The notes below the pieces were generated by a model. That model saw only the letters and a program-made list of their open reading frames with translations, did no database searches and was not told the DNA's origin. 64,000 nt of DNA from assembly GCF_009936375.1 (NCBI RefSeq), contig NZ_AP022332.1, positions 2,698,501 to 2,762,500 of the forward strand, in the 5' to 3' direction. Of this stretch, positions 23,465-32,694 are shown piece after piece. Each line of letters begins with the position of its first letter. Position 1 is the first letter of the stretch. The position numbers and the translations under genes are program-made. The stretch comes from Methylosinus sp. C49. GTDB taxonomy: Bacteria; Pseudomonadota; Alphaproteobacteria; Rhizobiales; Beijerinckiaceae.

Positions 23465-24481
23465 TCAGGCCGCCGCCACGCGGCGGCCTCCGTTCATCAG
23501 AACGAATGGCGCGCCGGACAGGAGAATGTCCAGCGCGGCCAACGACTGATGTCGTCCATTCACCGAGAGCCGCGGCAGCGACATGAGACGCCCGCGATGC
23601 TCGGGAAAGATCATGCCCGGACGCGTCGTCACGGCGCTGGCGAAGCCGAGCCGCGCCGCGAGCTCGAACTCGCGTCGCGCCGCCGAGGTCGCATCGCCGA
23701 CCGGGTAGCAAAAATGCGGGACGGGCCGTCGCAGCTCGGACTCTAGGCGCAGCCGACTCTCGGCCATCTCATAGATCGCGGCCGCGCAATCCACTTTGGC
23801 CAGTCGCGCATGCGTCACCGAATGCGCGCCGATCGTCGCCAGCGCATGATCGGCCAGCGCGCGCAGCTCGCTCCATCCGAGGCACAGCCGTCGCGTGAGC
23901 GCGTGAGGCTCGATGCGCGCCTCGGCAGAGAGAGCGGTGACGACGCGCAGCAGTTCCGCCTCGTCGCCGCCGCGCAGCTGCGCATAGACTTCGGCGAATG
24001 CGAGACGCTTCTGCGCCGCCGTCGCCGCCGCGCAACAGATGCGCTTGCCGCCGGCGATGACGTCGAGACGATCGAGGCGTCGGATCGCCTCCTCCAGTTC
24101 CACCCACCACAGCCGCGCGGAAGCGTCCGCGTAACCCGCGGTGATATAGAGCGTGAATGGCGCATTATGGCGCTCCAGCACCGGTAGCGCATGCTCGACG
24201 AAATCGCGATAGCCGTCGTCGAAGGTGAGAACGGCGAAGGGCGCCGCCTCGCCGGCGCGCAGCCGCGCGAGCGCCGTCTCCAGCGAGACGATGTCGACGC
24301 CGCGCTGACGCAGCCGCGCAATCAGCGCGTTCAAAAATTCCGGCGTGATCTCCAGCGGCTGATTGGGCTCGAAAGCCTGCTCGAGCCGCGGCCGCACGCG
24401 ATGGAACATCAATATCGCGCCCAGCCCGCGCGTATAGGGCTCGGCCAGGCGGTGCGCGCCGCTCGCGCGGAAGAATTCCAT
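23465..24481 (-). CDS. Polysaccharide deacetylase family protein
   Basis: 338-residue carbohydrate esterase 4-type enzyme that would remove N- or O-acetyl groups from a polysaccharide or lipid-linked sugar. The metal-binding Asp pair is in VLTFDDGYRDFVEHALPVL near residue 85, ILMFHRVRP is in the first strand, and the His-x-x-x-His motif reads GAHSVTHARLAKV. HFCYPVGDATSAARRE is the C-terminal family block. ATG 24481 has GAGG five bases upstream; another ATG lies 18 bases earlier. No signal peptide is evident, so it may act on cytoplasmic intermediates. It begins 192 bases from the divergent acyltransferase gene in the exopolysaccharide region. Confidence 0.87.
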   Translation of the reverse strand: MEFFRASGAHRLAEPYTRGLGAILMFHRVRPRLEQAFEPNQPLEITPEFLNALIARLRQRGVDIVSLETALARLRAGEAAPFAVLTFDDGYRDFVEHALPVLERHNAPFTLYITAGYADASARLWWVELEEAIRRLDRLDVIAGGKRICCAAATAAQKRLAFAEVYAQLRGGDEAELLRVVTALSAEARIEPHALTRRLCLGWSELRALADHALATIGAHSVTHARLAKVDCAAAIYEMAESRLRLESELRRPVPHFCYPVGDATSAARREFELAARLGFASAVTTRPGMIFPEHRGRLMSLPRLSVNGRHQSLAALDILLSGAPFVLMNGGRRVAAA

Positions 24482-24673
24482 TCCCGCCTCTATGGCCATT
24501 CGACGCCATTTCGTCACCGCCCAGCGCCTCCCCGCGCATTTCTTATTTCTGCGTCCACCATCTCGAGGTCTCGTTGACCTTTCCTTGCTAGTGTCGCGAA
24601 GAAACGCAAACATCAGCAATGCGGCGACGATATGGTTAACGCAAGAGCAGAGAATCTCACAGAAGAAAGCCTC

Positions 24674-25798
24674 ATGGAGCAGTCGCGACCAGAGACCACC
24701 ATGGATAGAATCTCGCTCGACGTCTTCTCCTCCTTCGAGGCGGCGCGCGCGGATTGGGAGGTTCTGTTCGCCAATGCGCCGGCCAGCGCCTATCAATCTT
24801 TCGGCTTCGCGCGCGACTGGTTCGAGACTTTCGGACGCGCGCGCGGCCTCACCCCGATGATCGTCGTCGCGCGACATGGCGACGGCGCGCGCCCTCTCGC
24901 GCTGCTCGCGCTGGCGAGGTCGCGTCTCGGCCCGCTGCCGATCGCGCAATTTCTCGGCGGCAAGGAGAGCAATTTCAATCTCGGCCTTTTCGCAGCGGAT
25001 ATGCGCCTCGACGCCGAGGCGCTTCGCGCTCTGCTGCGCCGCGCCGCGCGCGTGGGCGGCGTCGATCTCTATCGTCTCGGCAATCAGCCGCAGGCTTTCG
25101 AAGGCGTCGCCAATCCCCTCGCCCTGCCCGGCTCGAGCGCGAGCCCGAGCTTCGCCTATGGGACGAGCCTTCCTGCGACAGCGGGCGAGCTCGATGCGCG
25201 CTTCTCCGCCGATGCGCGCAAAAAGCTGCGCAAGAAGCAGGCGCGGCTCGAGAAGATGGGCGCGCTCGTCTTCGAGCATGGCGCGACAGGAGCGCGCGCG
25301 AGAGAAATTCTCGAGGCGCTGCTCGCGCAAAAGGCGGAGCGCTTGCAGGATCCCTCCTTTGCGAGCGGCGCCATGCGCGACTTCGTGCTCGGCCTGTGTG
25401 GCGGCGCGCTCGAGGTCCATGCGCTGACGCTGGACGCGCGCATCATCGCGACCTATGCGGGCTTCACCCATCGCGGGCGCTTTTCGGCGATGCTCAATTC
25501 CTTCGTGGCGGAGGAAGAGATCGCACGCTCCTCGCCCGGCGATCTGCTGCTGCATTCGCTGCTGCGCGATCTTCTCTCGCGCGGCGTCGCGCGCTTCGAT
25601 CTCGGCGTCGGCGAGGCGCGCTACAAGAACGCCGTCTGCGACGAGACGATCGCGCTCGTCGACACGCTCGTTCCAGCGACTCTGCTCGGCGCGCTCGCGG
25701 CGCCCGCGCTGTCCGCGCTCATCCGCGCCAAGCGCGCGGTGAAGCAGAATCCGCGTCTTCTCGCAAAGCTCACCGAGTTGCGCAGACTCGCGCGCTGA
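24674..25798 (+). CDS. BcsL/CelD-family GNAT-like acyltransferase
   Basis: 374-residue protein of the CelD/BcsL (BioF2-like double-GNAT) acetyltransferase family found in exopolysaccharide and cellulose loci. Matching features are WEVLFANAPASAYQSFGFARDWF near the N-terminus, the ARKKLRKKQARLEKMG helix with FEHG, the second GNAT half with LHALTLDARIIATYAGF-like sequence, then PGDLLLHSLLRDLLSRG and FDLGVGEARYKN. It is likely cytoplasmic and would acylate a sugar or a lipid-linked precursor. It ends two bases before the convergent GumC/ExoP-type gene. The acyl donor is not identifiable. Confidence 0.82.
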   Translation: MEQSRPETTMDRISLDVFSSFEAARADWEVLFANAPASAYQSFGFARDWFETFGRARGLTPMIVVARHGDGARPLALLALARSRLGPLPIAQFLGGKESNFNLGLFAADMRLDAEALRALLRRAARVGGVDLYRLGNQPQAFEGVANPLALPGSSASPSFAYGTSLPATAGELDARFSADARKKLRKKQARLEKMGALVFEHGATGARAREILEALLAQKAERLQDPSFASGAMRDFVLGLCGGALEVHALTLDARIIATYAGFTHRGRFSAMLNSFVAEEEIARSSPGDLLLHSLLRDLLSRGVARFDLGVGEARYKNAVCDETIALVDTLVPATLLGALAAPALSALIRAKRAVKQNPRLLAKLTELRRLAR

Positions 25799-25800
25799 CT

Positions 25801-28062
25801 TTATGCGGCCGAAGCGTCGGCGGAAGCGGTCTCGTCCTCGAACAGAAAGGCGTCGCTGACGCCCGCTTGCGCCAGTTCGTCTATCACCGCCTCGGCCGCG
25901 CGCTCGGAGCCGCTCACCAGAACGATATCGAAGGACGGCGCGAGGAACATGGCGCGATCATAATCGCGCGTGGCGAAGACGATGAAATCATAGGTCTGCG
26001 CCAGCGCCTCCAGCACGGGCTCGGCGTCCTGGTCATAGTCCGCCGCGGCGCGGCCGCCCGGCATCACATGCAAACGCGAATCCGCGTCGCGATGAATGGC
26101 CTCGGCGAAGGTCGCGGCGCCGCTCGAGAGATCGGCGAGACCGAGCGGCCGGGCGCGATCGACATCGAGGATCAGCCGATCATAGAGCTCGCCCCGCTCC
26201 CGCGCATCGGCCGCGACGATGATGGCGAGGCCACGCCGCGCGAGCGCGCGCGACAATGTCACAGCGCTGTCGAAACTATGCTCGGCGTCGGCGCAGCCGA
26301 CCACCAGGACCTTCACCGAGAGCGTCGCCATGCGCGCCGCATCGATCTTTCCGACAACGCTCGATCGATAGGCGCGCGTCGATCTGCTCTCGAGCTTGGG
26401 TGTGCGCGCCGGCGCCAGGCGCGTCCGCGGCTCGGAGACGAGGCTCGCCGTCGGCGAAGGCGACTCCTCCTCTTCTTCTTCGTGCTCGACAAAGGTCGGC
26501 TCGCGCCGATCGCCGGCCGCGATACGAGCCTTGGGCGGCGCCTCCAGCTCCTCATCCTCGCGCTCCACGAGGCGCGGCGCCGAAAGCGGAGGCGCAGCGC
26601 GTACGCGAGCGCGGCCGCTCAGCAGCTCGATCGCGACGATCGATCCGGCGGAGAGAACAAAAGCGGCGATCGTCGCGAATGCGGTGATCGGAACCTTCTT
26701 CGGAAAGGAGGGAATCGGCGGCGCGACGGCGCGCTGAATGACGCGGGCGTCGGCGGGCGAGGCCTTGGGCCCCTCGCGCGCCAGCGCCTCCTGATATTTG
26801 GCCGAATCCGCCTCGAGCTGATCCTTGAGCACGCGCGCGGCGCGCTCGAGCTCGCGCAGCTGCACCTCATCCACGCCTGCGGCGCCGGCGACGCGCTTCT
26901 GCTCGTCCATCGCCCGCACGAGATTTTCGACGCGCGCGGAAGCGATATGCGCCTCATTCTCCAAAGTGCGCGCGGTGCGCTCGGCGGCGCGACGCCAATC
27001 GGCGTCGAGATCGGCGAGCTGCGCCTGCAGCTCCTTTATGCGCGGATGGCCGGGCAGCAGCGTGCGCGATTCGAGCGCGAGCTGAGCACGCAGTGACACG
27101 CGATGCTCGCCGATGCGGCGGATCATCTCATTATTGGCGACGTCGGGAATTTCTCCCACGCGATTTTGCCGAAGCATGTCGCGCACCAGCTTGGCCTTGG
27201 CCTCGGCGTCGGCCTGCGCGGTGCGCGAGATAGAGAGCTGATTGGTGAGATCGCCGAGCTGCTGCGTGGCGATCGTCATATTATTCGTGCCGGCGAACAG
27301 GCCGGAGCGCGAGCGGAACGCCTCCACCTTGGCCTCTGCCCGCGCGAGCCGCTCGCGCAGATCGGCGACCAGCGGGCTCAGCGATTGTGCGGCGTCGCGG
27401 GCGTTCTCGCGCTTCGCCTCGCGTTGGATGTCTATATAGAAGGAGGCGATGGCGTTGGCGGCGCGCGCCGCGAGATCGGGATCGCGCGCGGAAAATTCGA
27501 TCTGTAGAACGCGCGTCTTGGTCGGCGAGAGCACGAGCAGCTTGTCGAAATAGGCGTCCAGCATGCGCTCTTCCGGCGCGAGCTTGGACGGATCGCGCGT
27601 CAGCCCCAACATCACGCCGATCTTCGTGCCGAGCCCGAGGCCATTGGCGATCGGATCGAATTCGGAATTGCCCTGCAGATCGAGCGATTTCAGCACGCGG
27701 CGCGCGAGATCGCGCGAGGTGAGCATTTGAATCTGGCTCTGCACGGCCTCGGCGTCGGGCGCTGCGGCGGGGTCGGCGCGCTCCTTATCGGCGCGGGTCA
27801 GATAGCTCTCTTGATTCTCGAGCAGAACGCGCGCCTCGGCCGTGTAGCGCGGCTTGACGATATTGACGAAAGCCAGCGCCCCGACAAAGGCCGCGAGCGT
27901 CACGCCGATGACGATGCGGCGGCGGCGCGACAAGGCGTCGACGATCTGTCCGAGATCGATCTCGCCGGTCGAGACGTCCCCATGCGAAATCTCGCGCGAT
28001 ATCTCGCGTCCCGTCTCGCCCCGCGGGCTCCCCGCGTCATCGTGAGGGTGGCCGAAACTCAT
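25801..28062 (-). CDS. Exopolysaccharide co-polymerase, GumC/ExoP type, degenerate kinase domain
   Basis: 753-residue inner-membrane protein that would govern chain length and export of exopolysaccharide. Residues about 30-75 hold the Wzz domain with its first helix (VIGVTLAAFVGALAFVNIV) and PRYTAEARVLLEN. A long coiled-coil periplasmic region follows, then the second helix near 470-490 (ITAFATIAAFVLSAGSIVAI). A cytoplasmic BY-kinase-like domain comes last, but its P-loop reads VVGCADAEHSFDSAVTL, without the GxxxxGKS/T lysine, and no tyrosine-rich tail is present. It is therefore probably not an active kinase. It is divergent from the Wza-like gene with 189 bases between. Confidence 0.9.
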   Translation of the reverse strand: MSFGHPHDDAGSPRGETGREISREISHGDVSTGEIDLGQIVDALSRRRRIVIGVTLAAFVGALAFVNIVKPRYTAEARVLLENQESYLTRADKERADPAAAPDAEAVQSQIQMLTSRDLARRVLKSLDLQGNSEFDPIANGLGLGTKIGVMLGLTRDPSKLAPEERMLDAYFDKLLVLSPTKTRVLQIEFSARDPDLAARAANAIASFYIDIQREAKRENARDAAQSLSPLVADLRERLARAEAKVEAFRSRSGLFAGTNNMTIATQQLGDLTNQLSISRTAQADAEAKAKLVRDMLRQNRVGEIPDVANNEMIRRIGEHRVSLRAQLALESRTLLPGHPRIKELQAQLADLDADWRRAAERTARTLENEAHIASARVENLVRAMDEQKRVAGAAGVDEVQLRELERAARVLKDQLEADSAKYQEALAREGPKASPADARVIQRAVAPPIPSFPKKVPITAFATIAAFVLSAGSIVAIELLSGRARVRAAPPLSAPRLVEREDEELEAPPKARIAAGDRREPTFVEHEEEEEESPSPTASLVSEPRTRLAPARTPKLESRSTRAYRSSVVGKIDAARMATLSVKVLVVGCADAEHSFDSAVTLSRALARRGLAIIVAADARERGELYDRLILDVDRARPLGLADLSSGAATFAEAIHRDADSRLHVMPGGRAAADYDQDAEPVLEALAQTYDFIVFATRDYDRAMFLAPSFDIVLVSGSERAAEAVIDELAQAGVSDAFLFEDETASADASAA

Positions 28063-28110
28063 CTCGCGAACTCCAATTGGCGCTCGGACCTTGTACCGAG
28101 ATTATGGTTT

Positions 28111-28199
28111 CCGCGGGGTTAACCGCGGCGAGACGGCGCCATTGAAGAGGCGACGAAGCGGCTCGCGACGATCAGGCTTTGTTAACCATGAACCGTTAA
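28111..28199. promoter_or_regulatory. Two inverted repeats in the divergent exopolysaccharide promoter region
   Basis: Between the GumC/ExoP-type and Wza-like genes lie CCGCGG-GGTTAA-CCGCGG (28111-28128) and TTAAC-8 bases-GTTAA (28182-28199). TTAA-type half-sites recall CtrA-like or other alphaproteobacterial operators, but the spacing does not fit the CtrA TTAA-N7-TTAA consensus. They may be operators for coordinated control of the divergent genes. Confidence 0.35.
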
Positions 28200-28251
28200 A
28201 AAATTTTCCCGGGACACGTTCTTAAGCTGTTCCTCGAGCCCGAGATTCTAA

Positions 28252-28818
28252 ATGCCGAGATATGGCTTTCTCCTGTTCTGGCTGATGATGTGCGCGACAT
28301 TGTCGGGATGCGCCCTGCCGGGCGCCTATATTCCAGAGCTTTTGACCTCCTCCACCGAGGAGCCCTACACGCTCGCCGCCGGCGATCGGCTTCGCGTGAT
28401 CGTCTTCGGCCAGGACGCGATCTCCAACAGCTACACGGTCGACGGCTCCGGCCATATTTCGATGCCGCTCATCGGCATCGTTCCGGCGGCCGGCCTCACG
28501 ACCCAGGCGCTGCAACATGAAATCGCCGCACGCTTGCGCAACGGATTCATCCGCGACCCTCGCGTTTCGGTGGAAGTCGAGGCGTATCGTCCCTTCTTCG
28601 TGCTCGGAGAAGTGATGAGCGCCGGACAATATCCATTCGTCGAGGGTCTCACCGTGCAGAAGGCGATCGCCATAGCCGGCGGCTTCAACCCGCGCGGCTA
28701 TCAAGGCGAGGTCGATTTGACGCGCGACTACGGCGGCGTTCCCGTCACCGGCCGCGTGCCTTTGCTGCAGGCGGTGCGGCCAGGAGACACGATCACCGTT
28801 CGCGAACGGATTTTCTAA
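28252..28818 (+). CDS. Polysaccharide export lipoprotein, Wza/GumB-like (short form)
   Basis: 188-residue outer-membrane export protein. Its signal peptide ends in the lipobox LSGC (Cys near residue 20), so it is a lipoprotein. The Poly_export domain follows with YTLAAGDRLRVIVFGQDAIS, VDGSGHISMPLIGIVPAAG and LTTQALQHEIAARL, and an SLBB-like segment (FFVLGEVMSAGQYPFVEG, VQKAIAIAGGFNPR). It lacks extra SLBB repeats, so it is the GumB-like short type. It starts a run of three genes with the glycosyltransferase eight bases behind and the polyprenyl transferase after it. It pairs with the divergent co-polymerase. Confidence 0.92.
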   Translation: MPRYGFLLFWLMMCATLSGCALPGAYIPELLTSSTEEPYTLAAGDRLRVIVFGQDAISNSYTVDGSGHISMPLIGIVPAAGLTTQALQHEIAARLRNGFIRDPRVSVEVEAYRPFFVLGEVMSAGQYPFVEGLTVQKAIAIAGGFNPRGYQGEVDLTRDYGGVPVTGRVPLLQAVRPGDTITVRERIF

Positions 28819-28826
28819 GAAGAAAG

Positions 28827-30056
28827 ATGCGCGAGAACCGGCAGAGCCAGACGAGCGACGACGAGAGCCCCGGACGGCTGCGCATCGTGCATGTGATGCG
28901 CGCGCCGATCGGCGGGCTCTTTCGTCATGTCGTCGATCTCGCCGGCGCGCAGGCGGCGCGCGGACATGCGGTCGGCGTCATCGCCGATTCCTCCACCGGA
29001 GGCGAGCGCGCGGAGGCGACGCTGCGAATGCTCGAGCCCTCGCTGGAGCTCGGCGTCACGCGTCTGTGCATGCGCCGGCTGCCGAGCTGGAGCGATCCGA
29101 TCGTCGCCTTTCGCATCGCCGCTGCGCTGAAGCGGCTCGCGCCCGATGTCGTGCATGGCCACGGCGCAAAGGGCGGGCTCTATGCGCGCCTTCCGGCGCT
29201 GCTGCCCTTGTTTCCGACGCTGCCGCATCCGCATGTCCGCGTCTACACGCCGCATGGCGGCAGCCTCCATTACGACCCCGACGCGCTCGTCAATCGTCTC
29301 TATCTCTCGGTGGAGAAGGCGTTGGAGCGCGTGACGGATTTCATTCCCTTCGAGAGCGCCTATGCGCAAGAGCGCTTCGCCAGAGCGATCGGCTTCTCCG
29401 GCTCCGCGACGCGCGTCGTGCCCAATGGGCTGCGGCCGGAGGAGTTCGAGCCGATCGCGCCGATCGCCGAGGCGGCGGATTTTCTCTATGTCGGCGAATG
29501 GCGCCGCTTCAAGGGCGTGGACACGCTGATCGAGGCGCTGTCGCTCATTCGCGACGCGACCGGCGAAGCGCCGCGGCTCGCCCTCGTCGGCTCCGGGCCG
29601 GATGAGGCGGCGCTGCGCGCCTGCGCCGAGCGGTTCGGCGTGAGCGAGCGGCTCTCCTTCGCGCCGCCCATGCCGGCGCGCGAGGCGCTGCGTCTGGGGC
29701 GCATATTGGTGGTGCCGAGCCGGGCCGAGTCGCTTCCCTATATCGTGCTAGAGGCTATCGCCGCGCGCACGCCGCTCATCGCCACCAATGTCGGCGGCAT
29801 TCCAGAGATTTTCGGCGAGCACGCGAATTGTCTCGTCGAGAGCGACGACCCAGCGGCGCTGGCGCGCGCGATGATCGCCGCGAGCGGCATGGACGAGGAG
29901 GCGCAAAGGCGCGCAGCCGACCAGCTCGCTGAACGAGTAGCAGAAAATTTCTCTTTGACTGCAATGGTCGAGGCCGTGCTGCGCGGATATCGCGAAGCGC
30001 TGGAGGCCGCCGGACATCGCAGCGCCGCGGAGGCCGTTCTGCCGCAGCGAGCCTGA
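28827..30056 (+). CDS. Family 4 glycosyltransferase of the exopolysaccharide operon
   Basis: 409-residue GT4 enzyme, with GT-B fold. The N-terminal half has IVHVMRAPIGGLFRHVVDLA and VVHGHGAKGGLYARLPALL. The donor-binding half has LYVGEWRRFKGVDTLIEALS, LALVGSGPDEAALRACAERF, and VVPSRAESLPYIVLEAIAAR with NVGGIPEIFG. It acts in the cytoplasm on a lipid-linked sugar. It sits eight bases after the Wza-like gene and 16 bases before the polyprenyl-phosphate transferase, consistent with adding the next sugar of a repeat unit. Donor and acceptor are not identifiable. Confidence 0.9.
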   Translation: MRENRQSQTSDDESPGRLRIVHVMRAPIGGLFRHVVDLAGAQAARGHAVGVIADSSTGGERAEATLRMLEPSLELGVTRLCMRRLPSWSDPIVAFRIAAALKRLAPDVVHGHGAKGGLYARLPALLPLFPTLPHPHVRVYTPHGGSLHYDPDALVNRLYLSVEKALERVTDFIPFESAYAQERFARAIGFSGSATRVVPNGLRPEEFEPIAPIAEAADFLYVGEWRRFKGVDTLIEALSLIRDATGEAPRLALVGSGPDEAALRACAERFGVSERLSFAPPMPAREALRLGRILVVPSRAESLPYIVLEAIAARTPLIATNVGGIPEIFGEHANCLVESDDPAALARAMIAASGMDEEAQRRAADQLAERVAENFSLTAMVEAVLRGYREALEAAGHRSAAEAVLPQRA

Positions 30057-30072
30057 TGAGTGGAGTGACGTC

Positions 30073-31590
30073 ATGTGTGCTTTCGCCCTACGCGACATCA
30101 AAGCGGCCCCGCCGGCCAATGACGATAGTCGCGTCGCCTCGCGGCTGGCGGAAATCTCCGCCGACGCCCGGCCGATTCCCGCCTATTCGCCGGTCGTGCT
30201 CGCGGGCCTCGTCCGCATTCTCGAATTCACGCTGATAACGGCGGCCGGCTTCGCCGTGCATCGGATGCATGTCGCGCCCGGCTATGGCTATGGCGTCGAA
30301 TATTTCATCGTCATACCCGGAATGGCGCTGCTCGCGATCATCGCTTGGCAGGCGCTCGACCTCTACACGCCCGCCGCCTTTCGCACGCCCATCGGCCAAG
30401 GGCTCAAGCTCGCCGGCGGCTGGACTTTGGTCTTTCTCGCGGCGCTCGCGGCGATCTTTTTCCTGAAGCTCGACAACGCCCTGTCGCGCGTCTGGCTGCT
30501 CGGCTGGTACGCGGGCGGTCTCGCCGTGCTGGCGGCGGAGCGCTTCGCCGTCGCCGCCGTGGTGCGCTCGCTGACGCAGCAGGGCAAGCTCGACCGTCGC
30601 ACTGTCGTCGTGGGCGGCGGCCCGGCGGCCGAGCCCGTGCTGCGCGCGCTCGCCGCCTCGCAGCAGGACAGCGATCTGCGCATATTGGGCGTCTTCGACG
30701 ATCGTCGCGACGATCGCTCGCCGGATGTCGTCGCCGGCTATCCCAAGCTCGGCACGATCGACGATCTCGTCGAATTCGCCCGCCACACGCGGCTCGATCT
30801 CGTGATCTTCACCCTGCCCATCTCGGCCGAGACGCGCCTTCTGCAAATGTTGCGCAAGCTCTGGGTGCTGCCGATCGACATTCGGCTGGCGGCGCACACC
30901 AACAAGCTGCGCTTTCGCCCGCGCTCCTATTCCTATATCGGCAATGTTCCGGTGCTCGACGTCTTCGACAAGCCCATCGCCGATTGGGACGTGCTGATCA
31001 AATCCGCCTTCGACAAGATCGTCGGCGCGTTCTGCCTCCTGCTCTTCGCTCCGGTGATGGCGGCCGTGGCGCTCGCAATCAAGCTCGATTCGCGCGGTCC
31101 AGTGCTGTTCCGCCAGACGCGCTACGGCTTCAACAATGAGAAGATCGAGGTCTATAAATTCCGCTCCATGTATGCGGACAAGCTCGATCCCGCCGCGGCC
31201 AAGCTCGTCACCAAGGGCGACCCGCGCGTGACCCGCGTCGGCCGCTTCATTCGCAAGACCTCGCTGGACGAGCTGCCGCAGCTGTTCAATGTCGTGTTCC
31301 AGGGCAATCTGTCGCTGGTCGGCCCCCGCCCCCACGCCATGCATGCGCGCGCCGCCGAGCATCTCTATGACGATGTCGTCGACGGCTATTTCGCACGCCA
31401 CCGCGTCAAGCCGGGCCTCACCGGCTGGGCGCAGATCAATGGCTGGCGCGGCGAGACCGACACGCCGGAGAAGATCCAGAAGCGCGTCGAATGCGATCTC
31501 TATTACATAGAGAACTGGTCGATCCTGCTGGATATGTACATTCTCGCACTCACGCCGATCGCGCTGCTGAAGACCGAGAACGCCTACTGA
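30073..31590 (+). CDS. Undecaprenyl-phosphate sugar phosphotransferase, WcaJ/GumD-like
   Basis: 505-residue priming enzyme that transfers a hexose-1-phosphate from UDP-sugar to undecaprenyl phosphate, starting the exopolysaccharide repeat. It has four N-terminal membrane helices, a Rossmann-like CoA-binding-type domain ([18 protein letters not shown]), then the catalytic Bac_transf domain with a re-entrant helix ([20 protein letters not shown]), [47 protein letters not shown] and GPRPHAM. The length and layout match UndP-glucose phosphotransferases; the exact sugar is unproven. It is third in the Wza-GT-transferase operon and is followed by a stable hairpin. Confidence 0.93.
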   Translation: MCAFALRDIKAAPPANDDSRVASRLAEISADARPIPAYSPVVLAGLVRILEFTLITAAGFAVHRMHVAPGYGYGVEYFIVIPGMALLAIIAWQALDLYTPAAFRTPIGQGLKLAGGWTLVFLAALAAIFFLKLDNALSRVWLLGWYAGGLAVLAAERFAVAAVVRSLTQQGKLDRRTVVVGGGPAAEPVLRALAASQQDSDLRILGVFDDRRDDRSPDVVAGYPKLGTIDDLVEFARHTRLDLVIFTLPISAETRLLQMLRKLWVLPIDIRLAAHTNKLRFRPRSYSYIGNVPVLDVFDKPIADWDVLIKSAFDKIVGAFCLLLFAPVMAAVALAIKLDSRGPVLFRQTRYGFNNEKIEVYKFRSMYADKLDPAAAKLVTKGDPRVTRVGRFIRKTSLDELPQLFNVVFQGNLSLVGPRPHAMHARAAEHLYDDVVDGYFARHRVKPGLTGWAQINGWRGETDTPEKIQKRVECDLYYIENWSILLDMYILALTPIALLKTENAY

Positions 31591-31621
31591 GAGGCTCACG
31601 GCCCAAAACGCTTCCTGGACC

Positions 31622-31639
31622 GCGAGCCTTCAGGCTCGC
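31622..31639 (+). terminator. Hairpin after the exopolysaccharide operon
   Basis: GCGAGCC (31622-31628) and GGCTCGC (31633-31639) form a perfect 7-bp stem with a TTCA loop, followed by TCTCC. It lies 31 bases after the stop codon of the phosphotransferase gene. The T tract is weak. Confidence 0.5.
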
Positions 31640-31760
31640 TCTCCAAAAAACCTATCCTGGCCTTCACCGCGAAGCGCGAGCCCTGCGCCAGACACCTCAT
31701 CCAGAACAGCAACATGAGCAGGATTATCATTGTTCTGCTTATATTTATAACGAGAATCTA

Positions 31761-32135
31761 ATGCAGCGCCCGAGCCTTCTCATCGTCTTTCTCGCCGCGC
31801 TCTCGGGCGCGGCGGGCGTCGCGCTCGCGGCCGCGAGCGCGCATATTTCCAACGCCGCCAATCTCGAGACGGCGAGCCGCTTCCTGATGATTCACGCGGC
31901 GGCGGCGCTCGGCCTCGGCGCGCTGCTGGCGGCAAAGCCGCCGCTCGCGCGCTGGCTCGCCGGAACGAGCTTCGCCCTCATCGCAGGCGTCGCGCTGTTT
32001 TCCAGCGACCTCGCAGCGCGCAGTTTCGCCGGCGATCGGCTGTTTCCTTACGCGGCCCCCATAGGCGGCTCGCTGACGATCGGAAGCTGGCTGGCGCTGG
32101 CGGTTTGGGCGATCGCCGCGCGGCGGGCAAGATAG
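31761..32135 (+). CDS. DUF423-family membrane protein
   Basis: 124-residue protein of the DUF423 (YgdD-like) family, with four membrane helices. The N-terminal block LAALSGAAGVALAAASAH is typical of the family, followed by RFLMIHAAAALGLGALLA and LFSSDLAARSFAGDRLFPYAAPIGG. Function is not known for the family. The ATG at 31761 is preceded by only a weak purine-rich site (CGAGAATCTA). It follows the exopolysaccharide operon after about 170 bases that contain a hairpin and an A+T-rich stretch. Confidence 0.85.
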   Translation: MQRPSLLIVFLAALSGAAGVALAAASAHISNAANLETASRFLMIHAAAALGLGALLAAKPPLARWLAGTSFALIAGVALFSSDLAARSFAGDRLFPYAAPIGGSLTIGSWLALAVWAIAARRAR

Positions 32136-32202
32136 AGCCCGCGCTTTCCCGCTCTGGACAGAGGCCGAAATCGACCCCACCCTCGCGAGCGTGGGGGCCG
32201 AG

Positions 32203-32601
32203 ATGGGGACAGAACATTGGAGCGCGGAGGCGGCGCTCGGTCGGCGCGTGCTCGTCGTCGAGGATGAGCCGCTGATCGCGCTCGCGCTCGAGGAGACGCT
32301 CGCCGAGCATGGCTTCCGCGTCGTGGCCTCGGCCCAGACCGTCGCCGTCGCATTGCGGAACATCGCCGATGCGCAATTCGACGTCGCCCTGCTGGATCTG
32401 CGCATCGGCGCCGAGAGCGTCGAGCCGGTCGCCGATCGCCTCGCCGCGATGGGCGTTCCTTTCGTCTTCACGACAGGCTATGGCCGCTCGGCGCTGCCCT
32501 CGGCCCACGCCACGCGGCTGATCGTCCAAAAACCCTTCCGCACCGACGCGCTGATCGCGGCCCTGGTCGCGGCGTCGCGCCGCGCCGCGCAAGACGCCTG
32601 A
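32203..32601 (+). CDS. Single-domain response regulator
   Basis: 132-residue receiver domain with no output domain. EDEP near the N-terminus, the phospho-acceptor Asp in VALLDLRIGAESVEP, the Thr in VFTTGYG and the Lys in LIVQKPFRTDAL are the conserved positions. LGRRVLVVEDEPLIALALEET is the first strand and helix. ATG 32203 is preceded by GGGGG at a good spacing; a GTG at 32191 would add four residues. No histidine kinase is adjacent. Such CheY-like proteins in this order often act downstream of hybrid kinases. Confidence 0.88.
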   Translation: MGTEHWSAEAALGRRVLVVEDEPLIALALEETLAEHGFRVVASAQTVAVALRNIADAQFDVALLDLRIGAESVEPVADRLAAMGVPFVFTTGYGRSALPSAHATRLIVQKPFRTDALIAALVAASRRAAQDA

Positions 32602-32694
32602 GGCAGAGACGGCGAGATACCGAGGACCGGACGGCTTGTCTCTTGCGATCACGCTCCATGTAAGGGGGAGTTGCCTCAAAACGGGTGCCGCGTC

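Noticed and set aside
24482-25555. Upstream extension of the deacetylase frame on the minus strand
   Set aside because: The extension overlaps the divergent acyltransferase gene and its translation is Arg/Glu-rich. A good ribosome-binding site fixes the start at 24481.
28182-28199. CtrA binding site
   Set aside because: The spacing between TTAA cores is ten bases, not seven, so it does not match the CtrA consensus; kept only as a generic inverted repeat.
30088-31599. Long minus-strand frame opposite the polyprenyl-phosphate transferase
   Set aside because: Antisense shadow; the plus strand has all catalytic motifs of the transferase.
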